From contig JAOZHZ010000004.1 in the NCBI GenBank assembly GCA_026014615.1, positions 1-64,000 of the forward strand: a stretch of 64,000 nucleotides of DNA, read 5' to 3'. Made by a program: the position numbers and the translations under genes. Below are positions 34,117 to 41,753 of this stretch, piece after piece. The first letter of the stretch is position 1; each line of letters begins with the position of its first letter. The DNA comes from Candidatus Bathyarchaeota archaeon. GTDB lineage: Archaea > Thermoproteota > Bathyarchaeia > Bathyarchaeales > Bathycorpusculaceae. The notes under the pieces were generated by a model. It was not told the DNA's origin. It did not search any database and saw only the letters and a program-made list of their open reading frames with translations.

Positions 34117-34467
34117 ATGGTTAAGTTTACAGTGTTAATTAATGAATCACCGATTGCTAAAGAACGCGCGTTTACAGGACTCAGGTTCGCAACAACCGCC
34201 GTGCTTGAGGGGCACGAAGTTAACGTTTTCTTGATGGAAAACGGCGTGTATCTAGCCAAGAAAGGTCAGAACCCGTCCGCCGACGCCCCAAACCTTCTGG
34301 AATACTTGGAAGAGTTGATTAACAGCGACGTTGAAGTGAAAGCCTGCGTTGTCTGCTGCCAAGCTCGAGGCTTAACTGAAGACGACCTTCTTGCAGGCGT
34401 AAAAATTGCTTCCATGCATGAACTGGTCGAGTGGACAGCAGCCTCAGACAAAACAATAGTTTTCTAG
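34117..34467 (+). CDS. DsrE-family sulphur/selenium relay protein
   Basis: The 116-residue protein has the DsrE/F fold: GLRFATTAVLEGHEVNVFLM, then VEVKACVVCCQARGLTEDDL (about 70-90), which carries three close Cys residues at the usual persulphide position, and a C-terminal SMHELVEWTAASDKTIVF. DsrE-type proteins pass persulphide sulphur between carriers. It is followed 9 bases later by a TusA-like gene, a usual partner. Near selD, it may carry selenium instead of, or besides, sulphur; that is inference. Confidence 0.85.
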   Translation: MVKFTVLINESPIAKERAFTGLRFATTAVLEGHEVNVFLMENGVYLAKKGQNPSADAPNLLEYLEELINSDVEVKACVVCCQARGLTEDDLLAGVKIASMHELVEWTAASDKTIVF

Positions 34468-34475
34468 TGAGACAC

Positions 34476-34700
34476 ATGGAAACCGAAAAACTAGAAGTAA
34501 AAGGCAAAGTTTGCCCCATGCCCATCCTCCTTATCAAGCGTAAACTTAACAGTGTTCAGTCAGGGCAAGTTTTGGAAGTCATCGGGGACTGCGGACCAGC
34601 GTTTGATAACGTACAGCGTTGGGCAAAAAACGCGGGGCACGAAGTTGTGGAAGCGTCTAGGACGGGCGACGAATTCAACATCAAAATAAGGAAAAAATAA
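34476..34700 (+). CDS. TusA/SirA-family sulphur carrier
   Basis: The 74-residue protein shows the TusA fold with its signature Cys: LEVKGKVCPMPILLIKRKL (CPMP motif at about residues 13-16), and VIGDCGPAFDNVQRWAKNAG. TusA-like proteins (YedF in selenium gene sets) bind persulphide or perselenide at the CPxP Cys. The start is ATG 34476; longer frames run into the dsrE gene. Its site next to DsrE and upstream of selD supports a role in selenium or sulphur delivery. Confidence 0.9.
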   Translation: METEKLEVKGKVCPMPILLIKRKLNSVQSGQVLEVIGDCGPAFDNVQRWAKNAGHEVVEASRTGDEFNIKIRKK

Positions 34701-34853
34701 GGGCTCAGAGAGCTATCGTGCGCCCGCCTTTTGGGCTTAAGCTCGAAAGTATAAGACGTTAAATAAATCAACACCATTTAATTTTTTAATATATTACATC
34801 AAAAATTTTAATAGATACATACGCGGTCAACTCAACCATTAGGCAGTGATACC

Positions 34854-36140
34854 ATGGCAGAAAAATATGTTAATTTATGGACAAGCCTAGGAATAGACCT
34901 TGAAAAACACAACCAACTCTTAGCGGTTTTACCCCAAATCTACACCGACCTCGTTTTATCCCAAAAAAACAGGCCCAAAAAGATGGATTACTTTGACTTT
35001 GTTATCTCTGAAATTCACGGGTTGCGAGTCGATGAACTAGATAAACTTCGAAAAGAAGGAAACAAAATAATCGGAGCCTTCTGTCTTTACGCGCCCGAAG
35101 AGCTCGCCTACGCAGCAAACGCAACCATGGTGGGCTTGTGTGGAGGCGCCGACTTCTCAATTCCCGATGCAGAGGCGGTTTTGCCCCGAAACTTATGCCC
35201 GCTCATAAAGTCGTTCTACGGTTTCAAAATCGGCTTAACATGCCCATATTTCCAGTGCTGCGATATGCTTGTTGGAGAAACCACATGCGACGGCAAAAAG
35301 AAAGTGTATGAACTTTTGGATGAGCATGTGCCAACTTACGTGATTGAAGTCCCCCACAAACCCGACACTGAACAGGGAAGAAGCCTGTGGCTGAAGGAAC
35401 TTGAAGAGTTCAAAGCACAACTGGAAAAGCTGACGGGAAACACGATAACCGCCGAAAAACTGAAGGCATCCATTGAGCTGATTAACGGCAAACGCAAAGC
35501 CCTCAAGCGCTTATCCGAACTACGCAAAGCCTCACCAGCACCAATCAGCGGCTTAGACGCCTTAATCGTTATCCAAATCGGCTTCTATGACGACGTGAAA
35601 CGGTTCACCGCCAAAGTCAACGAACTCTGCGACGAACTCGAAGAACGCGTCAAAAACGGCATCGGCGTCACCGACAAAAACGCCCCCAGACTTATGGTTT
35701 CGGGCTGCCCCATGGCTGTGCCTAACTGGAAGCTTCCCAGCATTGCAGAATCCGCAGGCGCATCCATAGTCGTCGAAGAAAGCTGCGTCGGCACCCGATA
35801 CTTCACCGACATGGTTGAACCCAAAGGCGACAGCATAAACGACCTGCTTGAAGCATTAGTTGAGAAATACGCCAAGATTCCCTGTTCATGCTTCACTCCA
35901 AACGATGCCCGCGTGGAAAGCGTAGAAAACCTCGCCAAGGACTTCAACGTCGACGGCGTAGTCTACTACACCCTACAATTCTGTCACAGCTACAACGTCG
36001 AAGCCGTCAAAGTTGGAAAAGCACTCAAATCCAAAGACGTACCGATGCTAAAGATCGAAACAGACTACACCATGGAAGACGCCGAACAAATCCGCACAAG
36101 ACTTGAAGCATTCCTTGAAATGATTCGTGGGAAAAAGTAA
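34854..36140 (+). CDS. Double-cubane-cluster reductase (HgdB/BcrB-C-like family)
   Basis: A 428-residue member of the 2-hydroxyacyl-CoA dehydratase D-like family, nearest the double-cubane-cluster reductases. Diagnostic segments are GAFCLYAPEELAYAANATMV, TCPYFQCCDMLVGETTCDGK, VSGCPMAVPNWKLPSIAES, EESCVGTRYFTDMV, KIPCSCFTPND and LQFCHSYNVEAVKVGKALKS. The Cys set fits a [8Fe-9S] double cubane. These enzymes reduce small molecules at very low potential with ATP-driven electron injection. The substrate here is unknown; proximity to selD and the carriers points to selenium or sulphur reduction (inference). Confidence 0.85.
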   Translation: MAEKYVNLWTSLGIDLEKHNQLLAVLPQIYTDLVLSQKNRPKKMDYFDFVISEIHGLRVDELDKLRKEGNKIIGAFCLYAPEELAYAANATMVGLCGGADFSIPDAEAVLPRNLCPLIKSFYGFKIGLTCPYFQCCDMLVGETTCDGKKKVYELLDEHVPTYVIEVPHKPDTEQGRSLWLKELEEFKAQLEKLTGNTITAEKLKASIELINGKRKALKRLSELRKASPAPISGLDALIVIQIGFYDDVKRFTAKVNELCDELEERVKNGIGVTDKNAPRLMVSGCPMAVPNWKLPSIAESAGASIVVEESCVGTRYFTDMVEPKGDSINDLLEALVEKYAKIPCSCFTPNDARVESVENLAKDFNVDGVVYYTLQFCHSYNVEAVKVGKALKSKDVPMLKIETDYTMEDAEQIRTRLEAFLEMIRGKK

Positions 36141-36182
36141 ATTCCCTTTTTTCTTCTTTTAGCTGTTTAGGCAGGGTTTGTT

Positions 36183-36956
36183 TTGGTTGTAGCAGGTGTT
36201 GATGCTGGTTCCGCGGCGACTAAAGCTGCCATTGTTAAAGATGGAAAGATTTTGGCTTATGCCATTGTGCCCACAGGTGCTAATGGGAAAAACGCTTCTG
36301 TGAATGCTTTGGAAAAAGCGTTGGCACTTGCGAAGCTGACCCGCGAAGACCTAAAGAATATTATGTCAACGGGATACGGCAGACGTAATGTAGCGTTTGC
36401 GGATAATGCAATAACGGAAATTACGGCTCATGCGAAGGGAGCCAAATCCCTGTTTCCCCAAGCCAAGACCATAATCGACATAGGTGGGCAAGACAGCAAA
36501 GTCATAGGTCTTGACGAAGAAGGACGCATAAACAATTTTGTCATGAACGACAAATGCGCTGCAGGAACAGGCAGATTCTTAGAGGTCATGGCACGAACTT
36601 TAGAGGTAACACTTCAAGATTTAGGCAAGCTATCCGTTTCTGCCCAAAAAACCGCAAAAATCAGCAGCATGTGCACCGTTTTCGCAGAATCCGAAGTAGT
36701 TTCCCTGATTGCTCAAGGCGAAAGCAGAGAAGCAATTATTGCAGGGTTACATGAAGCCATTTCGAAACGCATTGCCAGTATGGTTAAGCAGGTTGGTTTG
36801 AGACGCGAAGTGGTTTTTACAGGCGGAGTCGCCAAGAACATCGGTATGAAAGCGGGGTTGGAACGGGTTTTTGGTTTAAAGATTAATATCCCTACGGAAC
36901 CTCAAATTATAGGTGCTCTTGGGGCAGCGTTAATAGCTGAAGAGAGCATAAGTTAA
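36183..36956 (+). CDS. ATPase activator of the double-cubane reductase (HgdC-like)
   Basis: A 257-residue ASKHA-family activator. It has the phosphate loop VVAGVDAGSAATKAAIV, IIDIGGQDSKVIGLDEEG, and the Cys residues NDKCAAGTGRF and SSMCTVFAESEVVS that hold a bridging [4Fe-4S] cluster in the dimer; the end is IGALGAALIAEE. ATP hydrolysis lowers the electron potential for its partner at 34854. The TTG start at 36183 follows the reductase stop by about 40 bases. The gene lies 22 bases before selD, in one operon. Confidence 0.9.
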   Translation: MVVAGVDAGSAATKAAIVKDGKILAYAIVPTGANGKNASVNALEKALALAKLTREDLKNIMSTGYGRRNVAFADNAITEITAHAKGAKSLFPQAKTIIDIGGQDSKVIGLDEEGRINNFVMNDKCAAGTGRFLEVMARTLEVTLQDLGKLSVSAQKTAKISSMCTVFAESEVVSLIAQGESREAIIAGLHEAISKRIASMVKQVGLRREVVFTGGVAKNIGMKAGLERVFGLKINIPTEPQIIGALGAALIAEESIS

Positions 36957-36978
36957 GTTGAAGTTGAAGGCGAAAAGC

Positions 36979-37998
36979 ATGGAGTACAGGCTCACCAAAG
37001 TTGTGCCAGTGCACGGTTGAAGCTGCAAGCTCCCACAGTACCAGCTGGATAAACTTCTCGCCAGTGCCGGCGTCTCAATTGCGCCTTCACCTGAGTTGTT
37101 AGCTGGGCCGTGGGAGAACGCCAGCGCTGTTCGGGTAACAGGAGACGTTGCGTTACTGAACACGCTGGACTTTTTCACGCCCATTGTGGATGAGCCTGAA
37201 ATTCAAGGCAGAATTGCAGCCAGCAACGTAACCAGCGACATATACACCATGGGCGTAGCCAAAATCGCCACCGTCCTCTCCATCATGGCGTTCCCCGAAA
37301 ACATGCCCAACGAACTCGCAGTCGGCATGCTAAAAGGGTTCGCAGACTTCTGCAAAGAAATGGATGCCACACTTCTAGGTGGACACACAATCAGGAATCC
37401 ATGGCCTATTCTTGGAGGCGCAGCCACAGGAGTAAGTCACCCAAAAAAAATCGTCTACACACGTGGTGCAAAGCCTGAGGATAGACTGGTTTTGACCAAG
37501 CCCTTGGGGGTGCAACCTGCCATGGCTGCATACCGCATGCGCAAAGAAGAAGGAGGACAAGAATTCCTCGAAGAGATTCCAGCAGATTCGATTGAAGCAG
37601 CAGTCTCTGGCGCAATCAAACTGATGACCACTTCAAACAAACCCGTTGCAGAAATCATGCAACAAATACCCGTACACGCAGCAACAGACGTGACTGGTTT
37701 CGGTTTGAAAGGACACGCCGAAAACATGGCAAAACTCGGCGGAGTAAACCTCTTTTTCGACAAACTGCCCGTGCTCCGCGGAACACCTGCCCTTGCAGAT
37801 TTGATGGGTTATCCCCTGCTCACTGGTGAAGCAGCAGAAACTGCTGGCGACATACTGATTGCGGTTGCCAAAAAAGATTTGGGGGACTTGCTGGATGCAC
37901 TCGAGAAGCGTAAAGTGGAGCACTTTGAGGTTGGCTCTGTCTTAGAGGGAGACGGAGAAGTGCACGTTTCTGAAGAAGTTAAGGTAGTGGAAGTTTGA
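36979..37998 (+). CDS. selD: Selenophosphate synthase with in-frame TGA (Sec14)
   Basis: SelD makes selenophosphate from selenide and ATP. ATG 36979 opens MEYRLTKVVPVHG, then TGA 37018-37020, then SCKLPQYQLDKLLA. The TGA sits at the catalytic Cys/Sec position of SelD (E. coli Cys17-x-Cys19-Lys20), and Cys16 and Lys17 follow as expected. Later motifs are GGHTIRNPWPILGGAATGV and AATDVTGFGLKGHAENMA. The length of 339 residues is normal for SelD. Taking ATG 37096 as start would drop the active site. With tRNA-Sec 6 kb away, Sec14 is the natural reading. It ends the DCCP-activator operon. Confidence 0.93.
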
Positions 37999-38046
37999 CT
38001 GACGGGTACCCCGCTTATCTAAATCCAAAAGGATATTGTCGGCTTC
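37990..38046 (+). other. Possible structured 3' element after selD (SECIS candidate)
   Basis: GAAG (37990-37993) can pair with CTTC (38043-38046), and CTGAC (37999-38003) with GTCGG (38038-38042), leaving a five-base bulge TTTGA. Inside are CGGG-TAC-CCCG and ATCC-AAAA-GGAT hairpins. Archaeal SECIS elements sit in the 3' region, but the known GAA/A internal loop is not evident, so this is only a candidate. Confidence 0.25.
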
Positions 38047-38110
38047 ACAGGAATTAGGCAGGCAAAAACAGAGAAAAGAAAAAAATGGTTTGGTTGGACG
38101 CACCTGTAGG

Positions 38111-38686
38111 CTACAGATTTTTAACTGCTATTTCTAAGTCCTCAGCGGCTTCCTTAATTTTCCCGTCCCTATTGTTGATGACTCTGAAAGGCACAGCCGA
38201 ATACACGCTGTAAACAAGCCCCGCCTCTCTTTCCAACGATTGAATAAACGCAATTTCTTGCAGGTCATTGACGTCACGGTTCCGGAGGGTGCCCTGATCT
38301 TTTTTGCGCCGCTTAACCAGTTCTTCAGGGTCGGCTTCCATGACAACTAGAAGGTCGGGTTTCACGTATTTTAGGAACTCGAAATCCAATCCAGGCAGTA
38401 AACCAGACTTTGTTTGGACAAGTGCATGAGTGTCGATAATTACGTCGTTTTTGGCGGCTGCTTCTTGGAGCCTTTTGAAGGCTTCCCTTTGGATCTGCTT
38501 GAAAGCTTTTGTTCGAGTTTCTCTTCGTATGGCGTCTCTGTCTGTTTTTCCTGTTGCTTCTTCACCGATTGACTTTATGAAGTCGCCCAAAACGATGTAG
38601 TTGAAGCTCTTAAAAAAATCAGAGCTTCGAATTACAGTGGATTTTCCAGTGCCTGAAAGGCCCAAAACAATAATTTTTCGGGTCAC
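38111..38686 (-). CDS. Archaeal adenylate kinase (AdkA-type)
   Basis: A 191-residue P-loop kinase. Walker A reads VLGLSGTGKSTVIRS (about 7-21), and the archaeal adenylate-kinase blocks IIDTHALVQTKSGLLPGLDF and RNRDVNDLQEIAFIQSLERE follow. The C-terminal lid is short, as in the AdkA family. It interconverts 2 ADP and ATP plus AMP. The start overlaps the hppA stop (ATGA, 38683-38686), so AMP/ADP balance and pyrophosphate use are co-expressed. Confidence 0.82.
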   Translation of the reverse strand: MTRKIIVLGLSGTGKSTVIRSSDFFKSFNYIVLGDFIKSIGEEATGKTDRDAIRRETRTKAFKQIQREAFKRLQEAAAKNDVIIDTHALVQTKSGLLPGLDFEFLKYVKPDLLVVMEADPEELVKRRKKDQGTLRNRDVNDLQEIAFIQSLEREAGLVYSVYSAVPFRVINNRDGKIKEAAEDLEIAVKNL

Positions 38687-40923
38687 TTTTCGGGCTCCTG
38701 CTCAATTTCAGAGAAACTGTTCGAGGTGTCGCGCTTGGTGAAGAGAATTGCTGCGGCTATCGCTGTTGCTAAGACGACGGAAAGAACAGCTGAAGCCAAC
38801 GGTATTTGTATGGTTGTGTTAGGTATCTGGTAGACATAGAGATCTTTTAGGGACAGAATTGCACCGGAGAAGAGCAGCGAAACCAAGTTAATCACTTTAA
38901 TCATCGGATTTAACGCTGGTCCAGCAGTATCCTTTAGAGGATCGCCGACTGTGTCGCCTATGATTGCCGCTTCATGGTTCTTAGAGCCTTTCCCACCGAA
39001 GTAGCCGTCTTCAATCTTCTTTTTAGCGTTATCCCATGCGCCACCTGAGTTTGCCATGAACACAGCCAGCAATTGACCGGTAAGGATTACTCCCGCTAAG
39101 AAGCCACCCCACGCAGTAGCGCCAAGCAAAGTGCCCACAAGCAACGGTGTCAAGATGGCAATGATAGCTAAGCCTGCCAGTTCCCGTTGCGCTGCTGAGG
39201 TACATATTCTGACGACTCGAGCGTAGTCGGGCAGTTTCTTTCCTTCCATTATTCCAGGCAGCCTGAATTGTTTTCGGACTTCTTCAATTATTTTTTCAGC
39301 TGCCTTGCTCACCGCTCGTATGGATATAAAGCTGAATAGGAAAGGCAGAGTACCACCTACAAGTATCCCAACGAACACCAGTGGGTCGGCTGCAATGTCC
39401 AAGGAAAGCCCTCCGGGAGCAACTGTCTCGGTGAATGAGGCAAACAGTGAAACCGCCGCCAGTACAGCTGAAGCGATAGCTATGGCTTTTGTAACTGCTT
39501 TTGTGGTGTTTCCTGCCGAATCCAAGTCAGCGAGAACTTTACGAGGTTCACCTTCTATGCCAGCCATTTCGCCGATACCGTTTGCATTGTCCGCGATGGG
39601 CCCGAAGGTGTCCATGGCGACGTTGTTACCTGTGTGGGTAAGCATGCCAATGCTTGCAAGGGCTACACCGTAAAAGGCAAACAACATACCTGCGCCAGTC
39701 CAGATAATCACGGAAACCACTATGGTCAAACCTATGACAAGGGTTGTCCAGACGGCGCTTTCAAACCCAAGAGCTAAACCCTGCAGTATAACAGTCGCTG
39801 AGCCAGTTTTGCTAGATGCTGCTACCGCGGTTACGGGTTTTCGGTTGCAACTCGTGTAGTAGTTAGCAAGCTTGTTGAAGCTAATGGCTAAAACTATGCC
39901 CATTGCGGTTGCCAAGAAAACTCTGATGTCATTGACGTAGCATATGGATAATAATAGAAAGCTCACCAAAGAAATTGCACTTGAAAGGTCATATGAGAGG
40001 TCCATAGCTTTGAAAGCGTCACCTTTAGTTATCCTGTCGGGCCAAAGGGATACCGCGTAGGTTCCGACAATAGTGCTTACTACACCGATTCCGCGTGCTA
40101 AGATGGGGAAGACTATCCATTTTGCGTCGAAAATTGGTCCTTGGCTGGCAATTGCTAAACCTAAAATTAACGCGGAAACCATCGTTACTTCGTAAGATTC
40201 GAAAATGTCAGCTGCCATTCCTGCGCAGTCGCCTACGTTGTCGCCTACAAGGTCTGCTACGACTGCCGCGTTTCGGGGGTCATCTTCAGGTATGCCTTTT
40301 TCAACTTTGCCAACTAGGTCTGCGCCCATGTCTGCGGCTTTAGTGTAGATTCCTCCGCCTACCCTCATGAAAAGGGCAAGAAGGGTGCCTCCAAAGCCGA
40401 AGCCCAGCAAAACGTCAGGTGAATTTTCCACATAAATCAGAAAAATAACTACGCCGCCGAGGAGTCCTAATCCGTCGGTGAGCATGCCAGTTATTGTTCC
40501 AGTGCGGTAGGCTATTTTTAGGGCTTCACGAAAACCTTTCTTTGAGGCTTCAGAAACGCGAATGTTTCCCTGCACCGCCATGTTCATGCCAATGTAGCCG
40601 ATCATTGCGGAGAAGAAAACACCGATTAGAAAAGCCCCAACTCGACCCACAGTCACAAGCATTGGCAAGTTAGTGAAAGAAGCCGAGAAGTACAGGAAAA
40701 TTCCCAAGATCCCGATGAAAAGAATCAGGGACTTGAACTGGGTTTTTAGATAGGCGTTGGCGCCGTTCTTTATGCCGTTCCAGACTTCCACGATTTTTCC
40801 AGACGCAGGTTTTTCCCGCAATACTTGTCTTCTTAGAATTAACGCATATATCAAGGCAGCAATTGCTATGCCAACCACAGAATAAAGCGCAGTTAATTCA
40901 AAAGGAGTAAGTAACGAGCTCAC
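38683..40923 (-). CDS. hppA: Membrane-bound ion-translocating pyrophosphatase
   Basis: A 746-residue integral enzyme that couples PPi hydrolysis to ion pumping. Active-site segments are MGADLVGKVEKGIPEDDPRN, VADLVGDNVGDCAGMAADIF and IIGDTVGDPLKDTAGPALNP. The segment LDSAGNTTKAVTKAIAIASA has Lys at the position where K+-dependent enzymes have Ala, which indicates the K+-independent, usually H+-pumping, type. The GTG start at 40923 overlaps the stop of a 46-residue ORF. About 16 membrane helices are expected. Confidence 0.95.
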   Translation of the reverse strand: MSSLLTPFELTALYSVVGIAIAALIYALILRRQVLREKPASGKIVEVWNGIKNGANAYLKTQFKSLILFIGILGIFLYFSASFTNLPMLVTVGRVGAFLIGVFFSAMIGYIGMNMAVQGNIRVSEASKKGFREALKIAYRTGTITGMLTDGLGLLGGVVIFLIYVENSPDVLLGFGFGGTLLALFMRVGGGIYTKAADMGADLVGKVEKGIPEDDPRNAAVVADLVGDNVGDCAGMAADIFESYEVTMVSALILGLAIASQGPIFDAKWIVFPILARGIGVVSTIVGTYAVSLWPDRITKGDAFKAMDLSYDLSSAISLVSFLLLSICYVNDIRVFLATAMGIVLAISFNKLANYYTSCNRKPVTAVAASSKTGSATVILQGLALGFESAVWTTLVIGLTIVVSVIIWTGAGMLFAFYGVALASIGMLTHTGNNVAMDTFGPIADNANGIGEMAGIEGEPRKVLADLDSAGNTTKAVTKAIAIASAVLAAVSLFASFTETVAPGGLSLDIAADPLVFVGILVGGTLPFLFSFISIRAVSKAAEKIIEEVRKQFRLPGIMEGKKLPDYARVVRICTSAAQRELAGLAIIAILTPLLVGTLLGATAWGGFLAGVILTGQLLAVFMANSGGAWDNAKKKIEDGYFGGKGSKNHEAAIIGDTVGDPLKDTAGPALNPMIKVINLVSLLFSGAILSLKDLYVYQIPNTTIQIPLASAVLSVVLATAIAAAILFTKRDTSNSFSEIEQEPEK

Positions 40924-41060
40924 TTGTATCCCACCCTCCTTTCACTTTGTTTATGTTGCTGTCGGAGATTGATTGCCAAGTTAGCCACAGCTAACTTTGG
41001 TTTTTCGTTGTTTCCACACTTTTTCAAACTAACTGCTGATGCCGTCAGTTCCTCGCTCAT
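40920..41060 (-). CDS. Tiny ORF bridging a Cys-rich gene and hppA (46 aa)
   Basis: ATG 41060 overlaps the stop of the upstream Cys-rich gene (ATGA, 41057-41060), and its own TGA overlaps the hppA GTG (GTGA, 40920-40923). The peptide opens MSEELTASAVSLKKCGNNEK and ends LRQQHKQSERRVGYK. It is hydrophilic with no known motif. Its overlap at both ends supports translation. It may be only a coupling device or a small partner of the pump. Confidence 0.45.
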   Translation of the reverse strand: MSEELTASAVSLKKCGNNEKPKLAVANLAINLRQQHKQSERRVGYK

Positions 41061-41230
41061 TTTTCCACCCACATTTTACACCCTTCGCAATGTACAGGCT
41101 TTTTTTTAATCTCGCCAAATAGCTCAATTTGTAGTTCAAGGCAACCTCGCCAGTCACAGAAAGTGCCTTTGCATTTCTGATTGATTTTTTGCACTGTTTC
41201 AGTTTTCATTCTTTCACTGACTTCAGCCAT
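41057..41230 (-). CDS. Small Cys-rich (zinc-finger-like) protein
   Basis: The 57-residue protein begins MAEVSERMKTETVQKINQKC and contains C-x4-C-x4-C (CKGTFCDWRGC) and later VHCEGCKMWVEK, so five Cys in all. The pattern suits a small metal-binding or Fe-S protein. The start at ATG 41230 follows AGGTGTG; ATG 41239 is an alternative. It is the first gene of a run of overlapping genes ending with hppA and the adenylate kinase. Family not recognised. Confidence 0.55.
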   Translation of the reverse strand: MAEVSERMKTETVQKINQKCKGTFCDWRGCLELQIELFGEIKKKPVHCEGCKMWVEK

Positions 41231-41753
41231 GATAATCACACCTGTTTTTGGATTCGTTTTTTTGTAACTTATCCACGATAGTGTAATATCCGCTGATAGT
41301 TGTCAAATGAAAGAAAGAATCTTTCACGTTAGTACATTCAAAAAAACGTTGAAATTGCACAGGTTTTAGAAAGTTAAAAAAATCAACCGATTTAACGGGA
41401 GACAGGACACAAGCAAACACAAAGACATGACGCGGCCAACTTGCCGCGCTCACCAATGTGCCCCCTTACACAAGACGGCATGACATCTGTTATGACATCT
41501 ATTATTTATCGCTGCTTGGTTTATTGACATGAGGGTATACATCGTTGTTAATGATTCAATCATGGGTGTGTCGCTTCTTATTTCCATCAGATAGCTGTGT
41601 TACCCGCATATACAGTATATACATTTAAAAGCTTTTCGTTAAAATACGACGGGGAAAAAACCTCGAAAGACATTACGGTATAAGTATATATCGAGTAAGC
41701 CAATTACTATGAATATTAGAACTTTAATCGTTAGATGTGACTAGGGAACAAAC
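41231..41753. other. Divergent intergenic region with promoter-like repeats
   Basis: No gene is seen in this 520-base gap between hppA's leader genes (minus) and phoU (plus). It holds a tandem 12-base repeat at 41480-41503 (ATGACATCTGTT, ATGACATCTATT), an ATATACAGTATATAC box at 41608-41622 that recurs before nfnA, and AT-rich TATA-like runs near 41625 and 41680. It is probably a complex control region for both sides. Confidence 0.5.

Noticed and set aside
37096-37998. Start of selD at ATG 37096, without TGA readthrough
   Set aside because: It removes the catalytic HG-x-SCK motif and glycine-rich N-terminus, and the coding sequence clearly extends upstream to ATG 36979.
36979-37998. TGA reassigned to another amino acid across the genome
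   Set aside because: Several genes end properly at TGA (btuC at 8352, hppA at 38683, the TIR gene at 15541), and a dedicated tRNA-Sec is present.
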